Positions 26,960-35,928 are shown, counted from the first letter of the stretch. The stretch: DNA of 64,000 nt from Thermococcus alcaliphilus (GCF_024054535.1 NZ_JAMXLV010000023.1:62001-126000), one strand, 5' to 3'. Program-made: numbers and translations. The notes: generated by a model not told the origin, from the sequence alone.

Positions 26960-29900
26960 TTATTTTTTGGCGAGATTTAGTATTATTTTTAGTGAATCCC
27001 CTTCCTGCTCTAATTTGACCCAAAATCTGTTGAACCTCTGCAAATCATATTTAAGCCTTAAATCGTCGGTAAAGGATGTAAATAAGTATTCTACAAATTG
27101 CTCATGGAATACTGGATTGTAGAAATCTGCATAATGAGGAAACTCCATTCTCCAAGTTACCCCGTCAGAGTATCCTACAGGCAAATATGATCTTTTATCA
27201 AGATTGGCAATATTGGTATCAAGAATCAAATTGTGGTAATGTTCCTTAAACATCCGTTTTAAATCTTCGGATATCTTGGTTATATCTACAAAGCTAAATT
27301 TGTAATCCCTTTGTTTAAAGTCCTCCGCTGAAAGAGTTTCAACTTTCTCAACTAAAACACCACTCCTATCCTTTTTGACCTCATAAATCGTGGCATTTGA
27401 AATGAACAACCTCTCGCCGAGAGTTTCCTGCCTATAAGTTGACAAATCGGTATAGTATGTCCCCAAATCCATTACTGGTGGGTGTTGGTCTAAAATAAAG
27501 TATTCTCCGTTGATTTTTATTGCAGTGGCTGTATGTCCTGTCTCAGAGTTTTCAAAGTTTATATCAAACACGTAAACTGGAGAATAACCCATTTCTAATA
27601 AGAGTGCAGTAGTTAAGATTGTATAATCACTGCAGACGCCTTTTCCCCTTTGAATAGTTTCATACGGAGTCTGGATCTCCGTGCCTTCCCCTCCAGTGAC
27701 TTCCTTTATTCTCCCATCTGGATATTTCCATATTATAGGAGCTGGGAGGGAAGCCTTGTAATAGTCATATTCTATGTTTTTGTCAAGCCATTCTAGGATA
27801 TTCCACGCGCTTTCCTGTATGGTCTCTCCCTTCAATTGATTGGCTAGGTTGGAGATTCTTGAAAGCTCTTCTTCAGTTAGAGCACATTTTAGAGCATCTT
27901 CAAAAATATACCTCCAATAACCATTAGAACAGTAAGATTCAGAAGTTATTGGGAGTGTTTGTGTATATGTCTGAGTTGGTATGTATGTTTGTGTTAAGGT
28001 GCTTGTGTAGGGAGTTTGGGAAAGTTCAAACACTTTTACATCGTCATAATATACTTTAACTCCTGCATGGTCGGAAATAAGAACTATTGCATTTATATTC
28101 TCAACATCGGGAGAATATGCTGTTACGTCTTTAGCAATAAGTTTTCCATTAAGGTACACTGAGAAAGTCTTAGTACTCCTATCTAAAATTACCTTAAGGT
28201 GATACCACGTTTTAGGCATCCACTTGGCAACAGGTGTGGAACCAACGATGACTTTTCCATTTGATTGGAAGTAAACTCCTGCATAGTACCTCCCCCAAGC
28301 GTCTAGTTCCTTATTCCAGAATAACACTCTTGCAACCATTTTTTGGTCATGTGTACCATACTCCTCGATGTAAATCTTAGTTTCAAAGCCTATAACCTCT
28401 GAAGAGGAGTAAAACATGCGTTCTGCAACTGCAGACCACCCTGATATACCCCATAGCTGGAGTGATTTGTCTCCAGAGAAGGAAACTGTATTGGTCACTA
28501 TTTGATACTCTCTTCCCTTGCCGGACCAGACGAGTCTCCATTTATCACCAGAGGGGAATTCACCAATAGGGTATTTTTCAAAATCCTCCAAAAATAATGT
28601 ATTTTCCGTTGGAATGTATGTAGGAGGAGTGCTTGTAGCTGTAGTTTGAGTATAACTACCAATGTTATCAAAACTTCCTTGCGAGTACAAATAGCCAACC
28701 AATATCAATAATAGTATTACAACCCCTACGGCTATATACTTCCCTTTGGACTTCTGTTTTTTCCTACCTGGCTTTTCTTGTCTCTTATTTGCTTGCCTGG
28801 AGAGCTTTGTAATATCCTCATTTATCTTTTGTTTTTCGTCTTTTTTAGGCAACGGTTCTCCTCTCTCGACAGCTGAATGTTTTATATTTGGGGATCTTAT
28901 GGAAGGTGTGCTCTTCGGAGTAGAAGTGCTCCCCAGGTATAGATCTTCTGGTATTATAATCCACCGCTCCCCATCTCTAATCTCAAATCTAATTGATGGT
29001 GAACGTGGGATTACTTTTTTGATTGTTGACGTCTCTATGTAGATCTCTTTGGGAGTGACATAAACACTACCCCAATCCTTAAGTCGCTTTTTGACATTTA
29101 TAATCACATTGTCGTACCGAGTATAATTTTTAGGAAACCATGTTCCTGAAACTCTAATTTCTTTAGGGGAGCTGGATTTCCCTATACCATATAAGCTTGT
29201 ATTTTTCCAATCATATTCCTGCCAGAACTTTTGAGTGTAAGGGTAACAGGGATGACCATCTTCTCTGTGCCACTCCTTGTCCAAGAAGTCTCTCAAATCT
29301 TTATGATTAATCCACAACTCTTGATATTTCTGAAATGTTAATACCAAAGAAGGTCTAATATGCTTTTCACAAAACCATTCTCCACAATATGGACATTGAT
29401 AAAGCTTTTTCTTACTCTTATCTCCATCATAAACAGCACACCTAGAGCAAACACCAAAATCTAGGGACTCCTCTTCTTTTAACTTACCTGGTTTTGTTTG
29501 ACTTTTTGGCATTTCTTGAGGCTTTTCCATTTGAAGAGGTTTACTCTTTTCTACGTCGAACATAAAATTTGAGAATACCTCTACTTTTCCGGTTAAATAC
29601 TTCTCAATTTTTTGTCCAAGGAGGATAAAGTTGGTTTTTATCTCTTCAGCTATGGGGAGCATCTCTCTTTGGTTATAGAGTCGGGTGTATACATATTTTA
29701 TAGCTCGCATATAATCGTATAGAATTTCTTCTGATACTTCGGATAAGTTCTTGTTATAGTACTTGTGCCACAATTCGTTTCTCCAGTCTTCCAAAAACTT
29801 CGCCATTACTTCGGGAGTAGTGTACTCCTTAACGTCAAGGCTCCAGTCCTTATAATGTACAACAGAATTATCATGGAGTGTTGCTATTATGGAATTCAAA

Positions 29901-29965
29901 ATAGGGTTGATGATTCTGGTAATGAGGTAGTGGAGGTCTTTAGAAGGTTGGGGTGGATTTTCCAC
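26960..29965 (-). CDS. Large membrane protein: AN1-like zinc finger, TM, LamG-like and transglutaminase-like domains
   Basis: About 1001 residues in an unusual order. A helical N-terminal region (1-140) comes first, then an AN1-like zinc finger CSRCAVYDG...CPYCGEWFCEKH (about 173-202). A Lys-rich segment precedes one membrane helix (about 409-427). Outside lie a concanavalin/LamG-like domain (about 455-650), a Thr-rich linker and a transglutaminase core with Cys in GKGVCSDYT (about 777), His in TGHTATAI (about 810) and Asp in FILDQHPP (about 825). The triad suggests an extracellular thiol peptidase or crosslinker, with a zinc finger inside. GTG 29965 is chosen after AGGTGG; GTG 29974 is the alternative. 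It is in an operon with the membrane protein downstream. Confidence 0.8.
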   Translation of the reverse strand: MENPPQPSKDLHYLITRIINPILNSIIATLHDNSVVHYKDWSLDVKEYTTPEVMAKFLEDWRNELWHKYYNKNLSEVSEEILYDYMRAIKYVYTRLYNQREMLPIAEEIKTNFILLGQKIEKYLTGKVEVFSNFMFDVEKSKPLQMEKPQEMPKSQTKPGKLKEEESLDFGVCSRCAVYDGDKSKKKLYQCPYCGEWFCEKHIRPSLVLTFQKYQELWINHKDLRDFLDKEWHREDGHPCYPYTQKFWQEYDWKNTSLYGIGKSSSPKEIRVSGTWFPKNYTRYDNVIINVKKRLKDWGSVYVTPKEIYIETSTIKKVIPRSPSIRFEIRDGERWIIIPEDLYLGSTSTPKSTPSIRSPNIKHSAVERGEPLPKKDEKQKINEDITKLSRQANKRQEKPGRKKQKSKGKYIAVGVVILLLILVGYLYSQGSFDNIGSYTQTTATSTPPTYIPTENTLFLEDFEKYPIGEFPSGDKWRLVWSGKGREYQIVTNTVSFSGDKSLQLWGISGWSAVAERMFYSSSEVIGFETKIYIEEYGTHDQKMVARVLFWNKELDAWGRYYAGVYFQSNGKVIVGSTPVAKWMPKTWYHLKVILDRSTKTFSVYLNGKLIAKDVTAYSPDVENINAIVLISDHAGVKVYYDDVKVFELSQTPYTSTLTQTYIPTQTYTQTLPITSESYCSNGYWRYIFEDALKCALTEEELSRISNLANQLKGETIQESAWNILEWLDKNIEYDYYKASLPAPIIWKYPDGRIKEVTGGEGTEIQTPYETIQRGKGVCSDYTILTTALLLEMGYSPVYVFDINFENSETGHTATAIKINGEYFILDQHPPVMDLGTYYTDLSTYRQETLGERLFISNATIYEVKKDRSGVLVEKVETLSAEDFKQRDYKFSFVDITKISEDLKRMFKEHYHNLILDTNIANLDKRSYLPVGYSDGVTWRMEFPHYADFYNPVFHEQFVEYLFTSFTDDLRLKYDLQRFNRFWVKLEQEGDSLKIILNLAKK

Positions 29966-30260
29966 AGTTTCCACCTATTATAGAAAAATATCTATGTCGA
30001 CGTATATTAAGTTTTTGGGAACTGATGACGAAATTTTCGAAAGAAGTTTGTGATTTTTGCGTAAGTTTTGATTAGTTAGATCCGATGATTGATCCAGCTT
30101 CTAGGTTCAAATGCAATGCAAGTTCCAAAAAGTTGATTATTGAAAGATTAAATATAATTTGGTGATTCCTGTGGATGTGAGGTCGACTTCTGGAGGAGTT
30201 TTGTTAAGGTTAACGTATAACCTTAGGCTCTCTTATTGCTGGTGAGAGTTAAAAATCATT

Positions 30261-30332
30261 TTTTCACCATTCTACTCGGTGATTCACCGTTATAGTGAAA
30301 ACTTCATCCGGTGATTAATCATAATTTTCACC
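30261..30332. repeat. Nested GGTGA/TCACC inverted repeats
   Basis: CGGTGA-T-TCACCG is a perfect 13-bp palindrome at 30277-30289. It sits inside outer arms TTTTCAC (30261-30267) and GTGAAAA (30295-30301). A further pair GGTGA (30310-30314) and TCACC (30328-30332) follows. Direct copies GTGAAAT and GGTGAAAT occur shortly after, near 30389-30403. The regular reuse of one pentamer in a noncoding stretch suggests a protein-binding array. Confidence 0.65.
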
Positions 30333-30358
30333 CTTTTAACCACTGTTTAATTGAGATA

Positions 30359-30384
30359 TGATCACGTGTCGGCACTTGTGATCA
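30359..30384. repeat. Inverted repeat TGATCAC-N12-GTGATCA
   Basis: Perfect 7-bp arms at 30359-30365 and 30378-30384, each containing the palindrome TGATCA. It lies within the repeat-rich noncoding block next to tRNA-Phe. It may be an operator or a recombination site; nothing decides. Confidence 0.6.
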
Positions 30385-30498
30385 CAGAGTGAAATGGTGA
30401 AATTACTAATTCGTTCAGGCTGAAGTGTGGTAGAACTGAGTGGCAAAAATCAAGTTTGAATAAGTTTTCGGCTGTTTAAACTGTCAGAAACGAAGAAG

Positions 30499-30575
30499 TG
30501 GTGGGGCGAGGGGGATTTGAACCCCCGACACCCGGATCTTCAGTCCGGCGCTCTCCCAGGCTGAGCTACCGCCCC
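30499..30575 (-). tRNA. tRNA-Phe (GAA)
   Basis: On the minus strand the gene reads 5' GGGGCGG with matching 3' TCGCCCC, discriminator A and encoded CCA (30499-30501). The D arm TAGCTCAGCCTGGGAGAGC, anticodon loop CTGAAGA (anticodon GAA) and T arm GGGGGTTCAAATCCCCC are canonical. There is no intron. The promoter TATA ATTTATAAAGC lies on the minus strand at about 30603-30613, 28 nt upstream. G37 of this tRNA is the substrate of the wybutosine pathway, whose Taw3 gene lies at 62.5 kb. Confidence 0.97.
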
Positions 30576-30657
30576 GCACTCAAACTATAGAAGGTTAAAC
30601 CCGCTTTATAAATCTTGCGGTGAGGTTAATCTTACCCTTTTATACTAAAATCGAAAA

Positions 30658-30700
30658 GTTTATAAAGGATTATCATTTTAATAACTATTGGTAACCAAAA
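30658..30700 (+). promoter_or_regulatory. Heat-shock promoter with Phr-type operator
   Basis: TATA box TTTATAAAG at 30658-30666 is followed by 30676-30700, which contains TTTA (30677-30680), TGGTAA (30689-30694) and AAAA (30697-30700). These three elements, placed around the transcription start, are those described for the archaeal heat-shock repressor Phr of Pyrococcus furiosus. The known Phr targets include hsp20 and the AAA+ ATPase, exactly the two genes downstream. Binding would block RNA polymerase until heat releases Phr. Confidence 0.72.
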
Positions 30701-30719
30701 GTGGTGGGAGGTGAGGGAA

Positions 30720-31229
30720 ATGGCAAGAAGATGGTGGAGAAGAGACATATGGGACCCCTTTGACATAATGAGAGAGATTCAGGAAGAGATCGATGAGATA
30801 TTCAATGAATTCTTCAGGGGTCCCAGACTCTGGAGCTACAGAAGATTCGGCGAGCCAAGGGAAGAGTTTGAAATGAAAAGCGAGGGCGTATGGAGAGAGC
30901 CATTCGTTGACATCTTTGACACCGGTGAAGAGTTCGTTATTACCGCTGAGCTTCCAGGAGTCAGAAAAGAGGACATCAAAGTAAGGGTAACCAGTGATAC
31001 AATCTACATCGAAGCCCAGGTCAAGAGAGAACAAGAACTTGAGAGAGAGGGCGCAGTAAGGATAGAGAGATACTACAGCGGCTACAGAAGGGTTATCAGA
31101 TTGCCAGAGGAAGTCATCCCAGAGAAGGCAAAGGCCAAGTACAACAATGGTGTCCTTGAGATAAGGGTTCCCAAGAAGCACCCGACAAAGAAGGAAGAAA
31201 AAGAAGGATTTGAGGTTAAGATTGAGTGA
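30720..31229 (+). CDS. hsp20: Small heat shock protein (Hsp20 family)
   Basis: A 169-residue alpha-crystallin-type chaperone that holds unfolding proteins. A basic, aromatic-rich N terminus (ARRWWRRDIWDPFDIM) is followed by the alpha-crystallin domain (about residues 60-150) with AELPGVRKEDIKVRV, NNGVLEIRVPK (the conserved GVL) and a C-terminal FEVKIE carrying the IxI-like tail. Start ATG 30720 follows GGGAGGTGAGGG. It lies directly behind a Phr-type operator and 78 nt before the Cdc48 ATPase. Confidence 0.96.
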   Translation: MARRWWRRDIWDPFDIMREIQEEIDEIFNEFFRGPRLWSYRRFGEPREEFEMKSEGVWREPFVDIFDTGEEFVITAELPGVRKEDIKVRVTSDTIYIEAQVKREQELEREGAVRIERYYSGYRRVIRLPEEVIPEKAKAKYNNGVLEIRVPKKHPTKKEEKEGFEVKIE

Positions 31230-31307
31230 TCTCTTTCGTTATTTTTTGAATTTTTGCTTAAATAAGTGATATCACGATCATCTGCTAAAAATATGGAGGT
31301 GGTGTAA

Positions 31308-33740
31308 ATGGCAGAAAAGAGAGAAATCAAGCTTAAAGTTGCTTCCGCTTACCAAAGGGATGTTGGTAGGGGGATTGTTAGGATTGATAGAAGTGCAATG
31401 AGAAAAATTGGCGTTCAACCTGGTGACATAGTGGAGATTATCGGTACCAAAAACACAGCCGCAGTGGTTTGGCCCGCATATCCAGAGGACGAGGGGCTTG
31501 ACATAATTAGAATGGACGGTACAATAAGAAAGAACGCCGGCGTTGGTCTTGGAGATGAGGTGACCATAAGAAAGGCAGAGGTCAAAGAAGCACAGAGAGT
31601 TGTTTTAGCTCCTACAGAACCCATTAGATTTGGTCAAGACTTTGTCGACTGGCTTCACTCAAGGCTAGTTGGTAGACCAGTGGTTAGGGGAGACTACATT
31701 AGAATAGGCGTTCTTGGACAAGAGCTTACTTTCGTTGTTACGGCAACTACACCTTCTGGAGTAGTGCAAATAACGGAGTTTACCGAGTTCACGATCTCAG
31801 AGAAGCCCGTAAAGGAGGTCGCAAAGACACCAGCCTTAGGAGTTACCTATGAAGACATTGGTGGTCTCAAGGATGTTATACAGAAAATCAGAGAAATGAT
31901 TGAGCTTCCACTCAAGCACCCAGAAGTCTTTGAAAAGCTCGGTATTGAGCCGCCTAAGGGTGTTTTGCTTTATGGTCCTCCGGGGACTGGTAAGACTCTC
32001 CTGGCCAAGGCTGTGGCTAATGAGGCTAATGCTCACTTCATAGCAATTAACGGTCCAGAAATCATGAGCAAGTACTACGGAGAAAGCGAAGAAAGACTCA
32101 GAGAAGTCTTTAAGGAGGCGGAAGAAAATGCTCCGAGCATAATCTTCATTGACGAGATTGACGCAATAGCTCCAAAGAGAGAAGAGGTTAGTGGAGAAGT
32201 CGAGAAGAGAGTTGTCGCTCAGTTGCTTACCCTAATGGACGGCTTAAAGAGCAGAGGCAAGGTAATAGTCATTGGTGCAACCAACAGGCCGGATGCAGTA
32301 GATCCAGCTCTTAGAAGGCCTGGTAGGTTTGATAGGGAGATTGAGGTTGGTGTTCCAGACAAGCAGGGAAGAAAGGAAATCCTCCAAATCCACACAAGAG
32401 GAATGCCAATTGAACCTGACTTCAGGAAAGGAGACGTTAAGAGAATCCTTGAGGAGCTTAAGCAGGACGATAGGTTCAGAGAATCTGCTGAGAGAGCCCT
32501 TAAGAAGATAGACAAAACTCCCGACAAGGATGAGGACATTAAGAGATTACTCAACGAGATTGACGAGAGGCTCTATGAAGAAGTTAGGCATCGTTTGATT
32601 GACCTTCTCCTTGAGGAGCTTGCTGAGAAGACCCATGGGTTCGTGGGGGCTGATTTAGCAGCATTAGCGAGAGAAGCGGCAATGGCTGCGTTAAGAAGAC
32701 TCATTGAGGAGGGCAAGATAGACTTCGAGGCAGAGAGCATTCCGAAGGAGGTACTTGAAGAGCTCAAGGTAACCAGAAGGGACTTCTATGAAGCTCTAAA
32801 GATGGTTGAGCCCTCAGCTCTAAGAGAAGTACTCTTAGAGGTTCCCAACGTTAGGTGGGAAGACATTGGAGGCCTTGAGAACGTTAAGCAAGAACTGAGG
32901 GAAGCAGTGGAGTGGCCCCTCAAGTATCCTGAGGCGTTTATGGCTATGGGAATCACTCCACCGAAGGGAATCCTCCTATATGGTCCCCCAGGAACTGGTA
33001 AGACCCTGCTAGCTAAGGCAGTGGCAACAGAGAGCGAGGCTAACTTCATTGGCATCAGAGGGCCAGAAGTTCTTAGCAAGTGGGTCGGTGAGAGCGAGAA
33101 GAACATAAGGGAGATCTTTAGGAAGGCAAGACAAGCTGCACCAACAGTGATATTCATTGACGAGATTGACGCAATAGCCCCAAGAAGAGGTACAGACGTT
33201 AATAGAGTTACAGATAGGCTTATTAACCAGCTGCTCACGGAGATGGATGGCATTGAAGAGAACAGCGGTGTTGTGGTCATTGCCGCTACAAACAGACCTG
33301 ACATCCTTGATCCAGCTTTACTCAGGCCGGGGCGCTTTGATAGGCTCATCTTAGTTCCAGCTCCGGATGAAAAGGCAAGGCTTGAGATCTTCAAAGTCCA
33401 CACAAGGAACGTTCCGCTGGCAGAGGACGTTAGCTTGGAGGAGCTAGCAAAGAGAACCGAAGGATACACAGGTGCTGACATTGAAGCAGTTGTGAGAGAG
33501 GCGGCATTAAATGCCATGAGAAGGGCGATAGCAGGAGGCATTATCAAGCCCGGTACAAGGGCAAGCGAGATTAGGCAGAAAGTCAAAGTTACAATGAAAG
33601 ACTTTGAGGAAGCGCTCAAGAAGGTCGGCCCAAGTGTTAGCAAGGAGACGATAGAGTACTACAAGAAAATAGAGGAAATGTTCAGCAAAGGCAGAGCTGA
33701 ATTAACTAGAGGGGAGAACAGAGACAGGGGAGTCCTCTGA
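31308..33740 (+). CDS. Cdc48/VAT AAA+ ATPase
   Basis: An 810-residue double-AAA ATPase, the archaeal p97/VAT homologue that unfolds proteins for the proteasome. The N domain (1-180) starts [21 protein letters not shown]1 has Walker [16 protein letters not shown] (about 222-236), Walker [15 protein letters not shown] and an extra charged insertion (about residues 355-425) after the ATRPD-type motif. D2 repeats [15 protein letters not shown] and [14 protein letters not shown] with arginine fingers after. No intein is present at either Walker A. Strong GGAGGTGGTG sets the start. It may be co-expressed with hsp20. Confidence 0.96.
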   Translation: MAEKREIKLKVASAYQRDVGRGIVRIDRSAMRKIGVQPGDIVEIIGTKNTAAVVWPAYPEDEGLDIIRMDGTIRKNAGVGLGDEVTIRKAEVKEAQRVVLAPTEPIRFGQDFVDWLHSRLVGRPVVRGDYIRIGVLGQELTFVVTATTPSGVVQITEFTEFTISEKPVKEVAKTPALGVTYEDIGGLKDVIQKIREMIELPLKHPEVFEKLGIEPPKGVLLYGPPGTGKTLLAKAVANEANAHFIAINGPEIMSKYYGESEERLREVFKEAEENAPSIIFIDEIDAIAPKREEVSGEVEKRVVAQLLTLMDGLKSRGKVIVIGATNRPDAVDPALRRPGRFDREIEVGVPDKQGRKEILQIHTRGMPIEPDFRKGDVKRILEELKQDDRFRESAERALKKIDKTPDKDEDIKRLLNEIDERLYEEVRHRLIDLLLEELAEKTHGFVGADLAALAREAAMAALRRLIEEGKIDFEAESIPKEVLEELKVTRRDFYEALKMVEPSALREVLLEVPNVRWEDIGGLENVKQELREAVEWPLKYPEAFMAMGITPPKGILLYGPPGTGKTLLAKAVATESEANFIGIRGPEVLSKWVGESEKNIREIFRKARQAAPTVIFIDEIDAIAPRRGTDVNRVTDRLINQLLTEMDGIEENSGVVVIAATNRPDILDPALLRPGRFDRLILVPAPDEKARLEIFKVHTRNVPLAEDVSLEELAKRTEGYTGADIEAVVREAALNAMRRAIAGGIIKPGTRASEIRQKVKVTMKDFEEALKKVGPSVSKETIEYYKKIEEMFSKGRAELTRGENRDRGVL

Positions 33741-33774
33741 TCCCCTTTGATATTTTAATTTTCTGATTTTTAAT

Positions 33775-34470
33775 TCACGTTCTCAGTTCATCCTGCAGTT
33801 TTTGGGCATTCACTTTGATTTCTTGCCCGTACTCATCAAAATCAACGGATTTTTCTATCCTAAGGATTAGCTGCCCTTCTTTTAGTTCTAGCTTTAAAAC
33901 CCGAGGGAATATCTCCTCAAGCTTTAAAACTGTCTTTGGGTTAAGCACGGATGAATTTAGGAACACAATCCCCTTGCTAGCTTTGTCTCCCATCATACTA
34001 GCAAATCCTGCAAGCATTAAGGCATTAAGCTCCCAGATGTTATCTTCGTAGAGTTGCAACAGTGAATCTATCCCCACTATTAGCTTGACATATCTGCCGA
34101 GCTTTTCTTCGACTCTGCGGAGGGCATCCCGATAGTGTCGTATCCACACTGGAGCATCTTGAGAAATTTCAACTCTCTCTACTAGACTTGTAATCTTCCC
34201 AACGTGGCGCACTCCTCCTAGTTTAATCACCGGAATATCATCCAGTATGCTCGTATCAATCCCGGCACTTGCTAAATGCATTCTAAGGAGGTAGTACTTA
34301 TCAAGCACGTCTATAACTACAAACGGAACATCGCTTTCCTTCAGTTGGTTGATCATAACGTAAAAAAGTAGATGTGTGGGATCACTGGAACTGTGCTCCA
34401 CTATTACATATTCTCCCCATTTTAGGCTTTTCAAGTAATTCCATACAGAGGTCTCAAATTCTTCTTTCAT
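33775..34470 (-). CDS. DUF257-like protein of Thermococcales
   Basis: A 231-residue protein that I recognise as the Thermococcales-restricted DUF257 type, a degenerate KaiC/RecA-like fold: GEYVIVEHSSSDPTHLLFYVMINQL near the N terminus, PFVVIDVLDKYYLL, and KLIVGIDSLLQLYED. There is no Walker A. Function is unknown. Start ATG 34470 (TTG 34476 possible) follows GGTGG. The promoter (GCTTAAATA, minus strand, about 34606-34614) would give a ~110-nt leader containing a strong hairpin. Confidence 0.72.
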   Translation of the reverse strand: MKEEFETSVWNYLKSLKWGEYVIVEHSSSDPTHLLFYVMINQLKESDVPFVVIDVLDKYYLLRMHLASAGIDTSILDDIPVIKLGGVRHVGKITSLVERVEISQDAPVWIRHYRDALRRVEEKLGRYVKLIVGIDSLLQLYEDNIWELNALMLAGFASMMGDKASKGIVFLNSSVLNPKTVLKLEEIFPRVLKLELKEGQLILRIEKSVDFDEYGQEIKVNAQKLQDELRT

Positions 34471-34511
34471 ATTCAACCACCATACCTATTATTTGGATTC
34501 TTCATATTTTA

Positions 34512-34557
34512 GGGAAGCTGTGGAACCTCTAAGCTCCATAGAGTTCCATAACTTCCC
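34512..34557 (-). promoter_or_regulatory. Long hairpin in the leader of the DUF257-like gene
   Basis: GGGAAG (34512-34517) pairs with CTTCCC (34552-34557). Inside, TGGAACCTCTA (34521-34531) pairs with TAGAGTTCCA (34539-34548) with one bulged C. A 3x3 internal loop separates the stems and a 7-nt apical loop closes it. It is a 46-nt imperfect hairpin some 40 nt upstream of the start codon. It could be a cis-regulatory RNA or an operator. The rest of 34558-34861 shows nothing. Confidence 0.5.
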
Positions 34558-34861
34558 ACTAGTGTATCTAATCTATTTACTTGTTTCTAATTAATGAAAA
34601 ACTCCTATTTAAGCTTTTTTTATGAAATCGTTTTGTTTAGTTTCTGTTTGTTCAAAAGTCTCCAATTTCTCAAATTTGCTTCTTATCTAGGAGCCAATAT
34701 TGTTTTTGAGAGTTTATCAACGTTTATAGAAAGCTCTGCAAGGTGTTCACCAAAAATTCGAACTTAAAATCTACCTTTATTAATCAAGATTCTTTTTCAA
34801 AACATGCCAAACGGAATTGCTATTTGTAAGTTTAAACCTAAAAAGAAAAGTGAAGGAACAT

Positions 34862-35362
34862 TCACTTCAAAAGCTTTACAAATTCTCTCATCCATGCGTA
34901 TAAATCCCCGGGATGTCTTGAACTTACCCAGTTGCCATCAACGACAACTTCCTTGTCAATGTACTCTGCACCCGCGTTTATGAGGTCGTCTTTTATTGTG
35001 ACAACACACGTTCCTTTTCTTCCCTTTAAGACTCCTGCAGAGATTAGTATCTGCGGGCCGTGGCATATTGTCGCTACTGGCTTTCCAGCCTCGAACATCT
35101 TTTTAGCTATCTCAACGGCCTTTGGGTTTATCCTAACTATCTCTGGAGCTCTTCCACCGGGCAATACGAGTGCATCAAACTCATCTGGATCTACTTCGTC
35201 AAACAGCAGGTCAACCTTTACAGAGTAGCCGTGCTTTCCGGTTATGGTGTCCTTCTTGTTGCTTGCCACGTATACCTCATGTCCTTCCTCTTTTATGCGA
35301 TGGAGGGGATATATTAACTCCAAATCCTCAAATCCATCCGCACTTAAAAACAGCACTTTCAT
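34862..35362 (-). CDS. pfpI: Intracellular protease PfpI (DJ-1/PfpI family)
   Basis: A 166-residue protein, the length of Pyrococcus furiosus PfpI. Motifs are KVLFLSADGFEDLELIYP (catalytic Glu region), VLPGGRAPE, the nucleophile elbow ATICHGPQILISAGVL with Cys at about residue 100, and the C-terminal DGNWVSSRHPGDLYAWMREF. Family members form hexamers with peptidase or deglycase-type activity. Start ATG 35362 follows GGTGATTGCA; the longer open frame adds an unsupported extension. Confidence 0.95.
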   Translation of the reverse strand: MKVLFLSADGFEDLELIYPLHRIKEEGHEVYVASNKKDTITGKHGYSVKVDLLFDEVDPDEFDALVLPGGRAPEIVRINPKAVEIAKKMFEAGKPVATICHGPQILISAGVLKGRKGTCVVTIKDDLINAGAEYIDKEVVVDGNWVSSRHPGDLYAWMREFVKLLK

Positions 35363-35508
35363 TGCAATCACCAATATAACGTTAAGACCAAAACTTAATA
35401 AGGGTTTTTGGTCAAAGGTGTGCAATACCTTAAGCAAGGTTTAAAAAGGGCCTCTCCTAAAAAACTTCGCGTCCATGAGTAAGGGCGAGATTACTTGAGG
35501 TGAGAGAG

Positions 35509-35925
35509 ATGGAAAAGCGCTTACCTGGAAAGGTGAGAAGAGCTATAAGGGCTAAATATTACGATATTGAACCTAAAGCGTGGGTTGGTAAGAGAGGGTT
35601 AGATGATAGCGTCATTGACGAGATCAATACTCAGCTTAAGAAAGACGGGATATTAAAAGTTGAAATAAAAAAAGGTGCTTTAATATCAACCCAGATGGAC
35701 AGAAAAGCGATAGCAGAAAAAGTTGCGGAGCTTACAGATAGTGAACTTATTGACGTGAGGGGCAAAAGGTTTATATTGTTCCGTCCCAGAGAGGGATGGG
35801 AAAAGTATTTAAAGAAGCTCAAGCTTAAGGAACTCTCGAAAGAGAGACGGGAGGAAAAACCCGTTAAGAAAGTCAAGCTCGACATTGCTCAATTTAGGAA
35901 AAAGTTCAAGAAAGGGAGGGAGTGA
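35509..35925 (+). CDS. YhbY/CRM-domain RNA-binding protein
   Basis: A 138-residue protein. Residues about 1-90 are a CRM (YhbY) domain: GKVRRAIRAKYYDIEPKAWVGKRGLDD with the GxxG-like loop, then LIDVRGKRFILFRPR. The last 45 residues are a Lys-rich tail. Such proteins bind pre-ribosomal RNA. It sits 3 nt before rps19e, a conserved archaeal ribosome-biogenesis pairing. Start ATG 35509 follows GAGGTGAG; GTG 35500 is an unlikely alternative. Confidence 0.88.
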   Translation: MEKRLPGKVRRAIRAKYYDIEPKAWVGKRGLDDSVIDEINTQLKKDGILKVEIKKGALISTQMDRKAIAEKVAELTDSELIDVRGKRFILFRPREGWEKYLKKLKLKELSKERREEKPVKKVKLDIAQFRKKFKKGRE

Positions 35926-35928
35926 AGA

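Larger units (their letters stand above)
29966..30498. other. Noncoding 0.5-kb region between island and tRNA-Phe
   Basis: No convincing gene is seen here. The first part holds the minus-strand promoter of the large island gene (CTTAATATACG, about 30004-30014). From about 30240 to 30405 there are clustered GGTGA/TCACC inverted repeats (separate entries). The region lies directly downstream of the tRNA-Phe 3' end, a common integration point. Confidence 0.6.

Noticed and set aside
30240-30405. Replication origin
   Set aside because: The repeats do not look like archaeal ORB elements and no Cdc6/Orc1 gene is near; reported only as a repeat array.
31267-31276. GTGATATCAC perfect palindrome upstream of cdc48
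   Set aside because: Only 10 bp with no second copy seen in the window; not enough to call an operator, and it does not match the Phr elements.
32786-33643. 285-residue minus-strand open frame inside cdc48
   Set aside because: Low-complexity Ser/Leu-rich translation, typical antisense shadow of a well-conserved gene.
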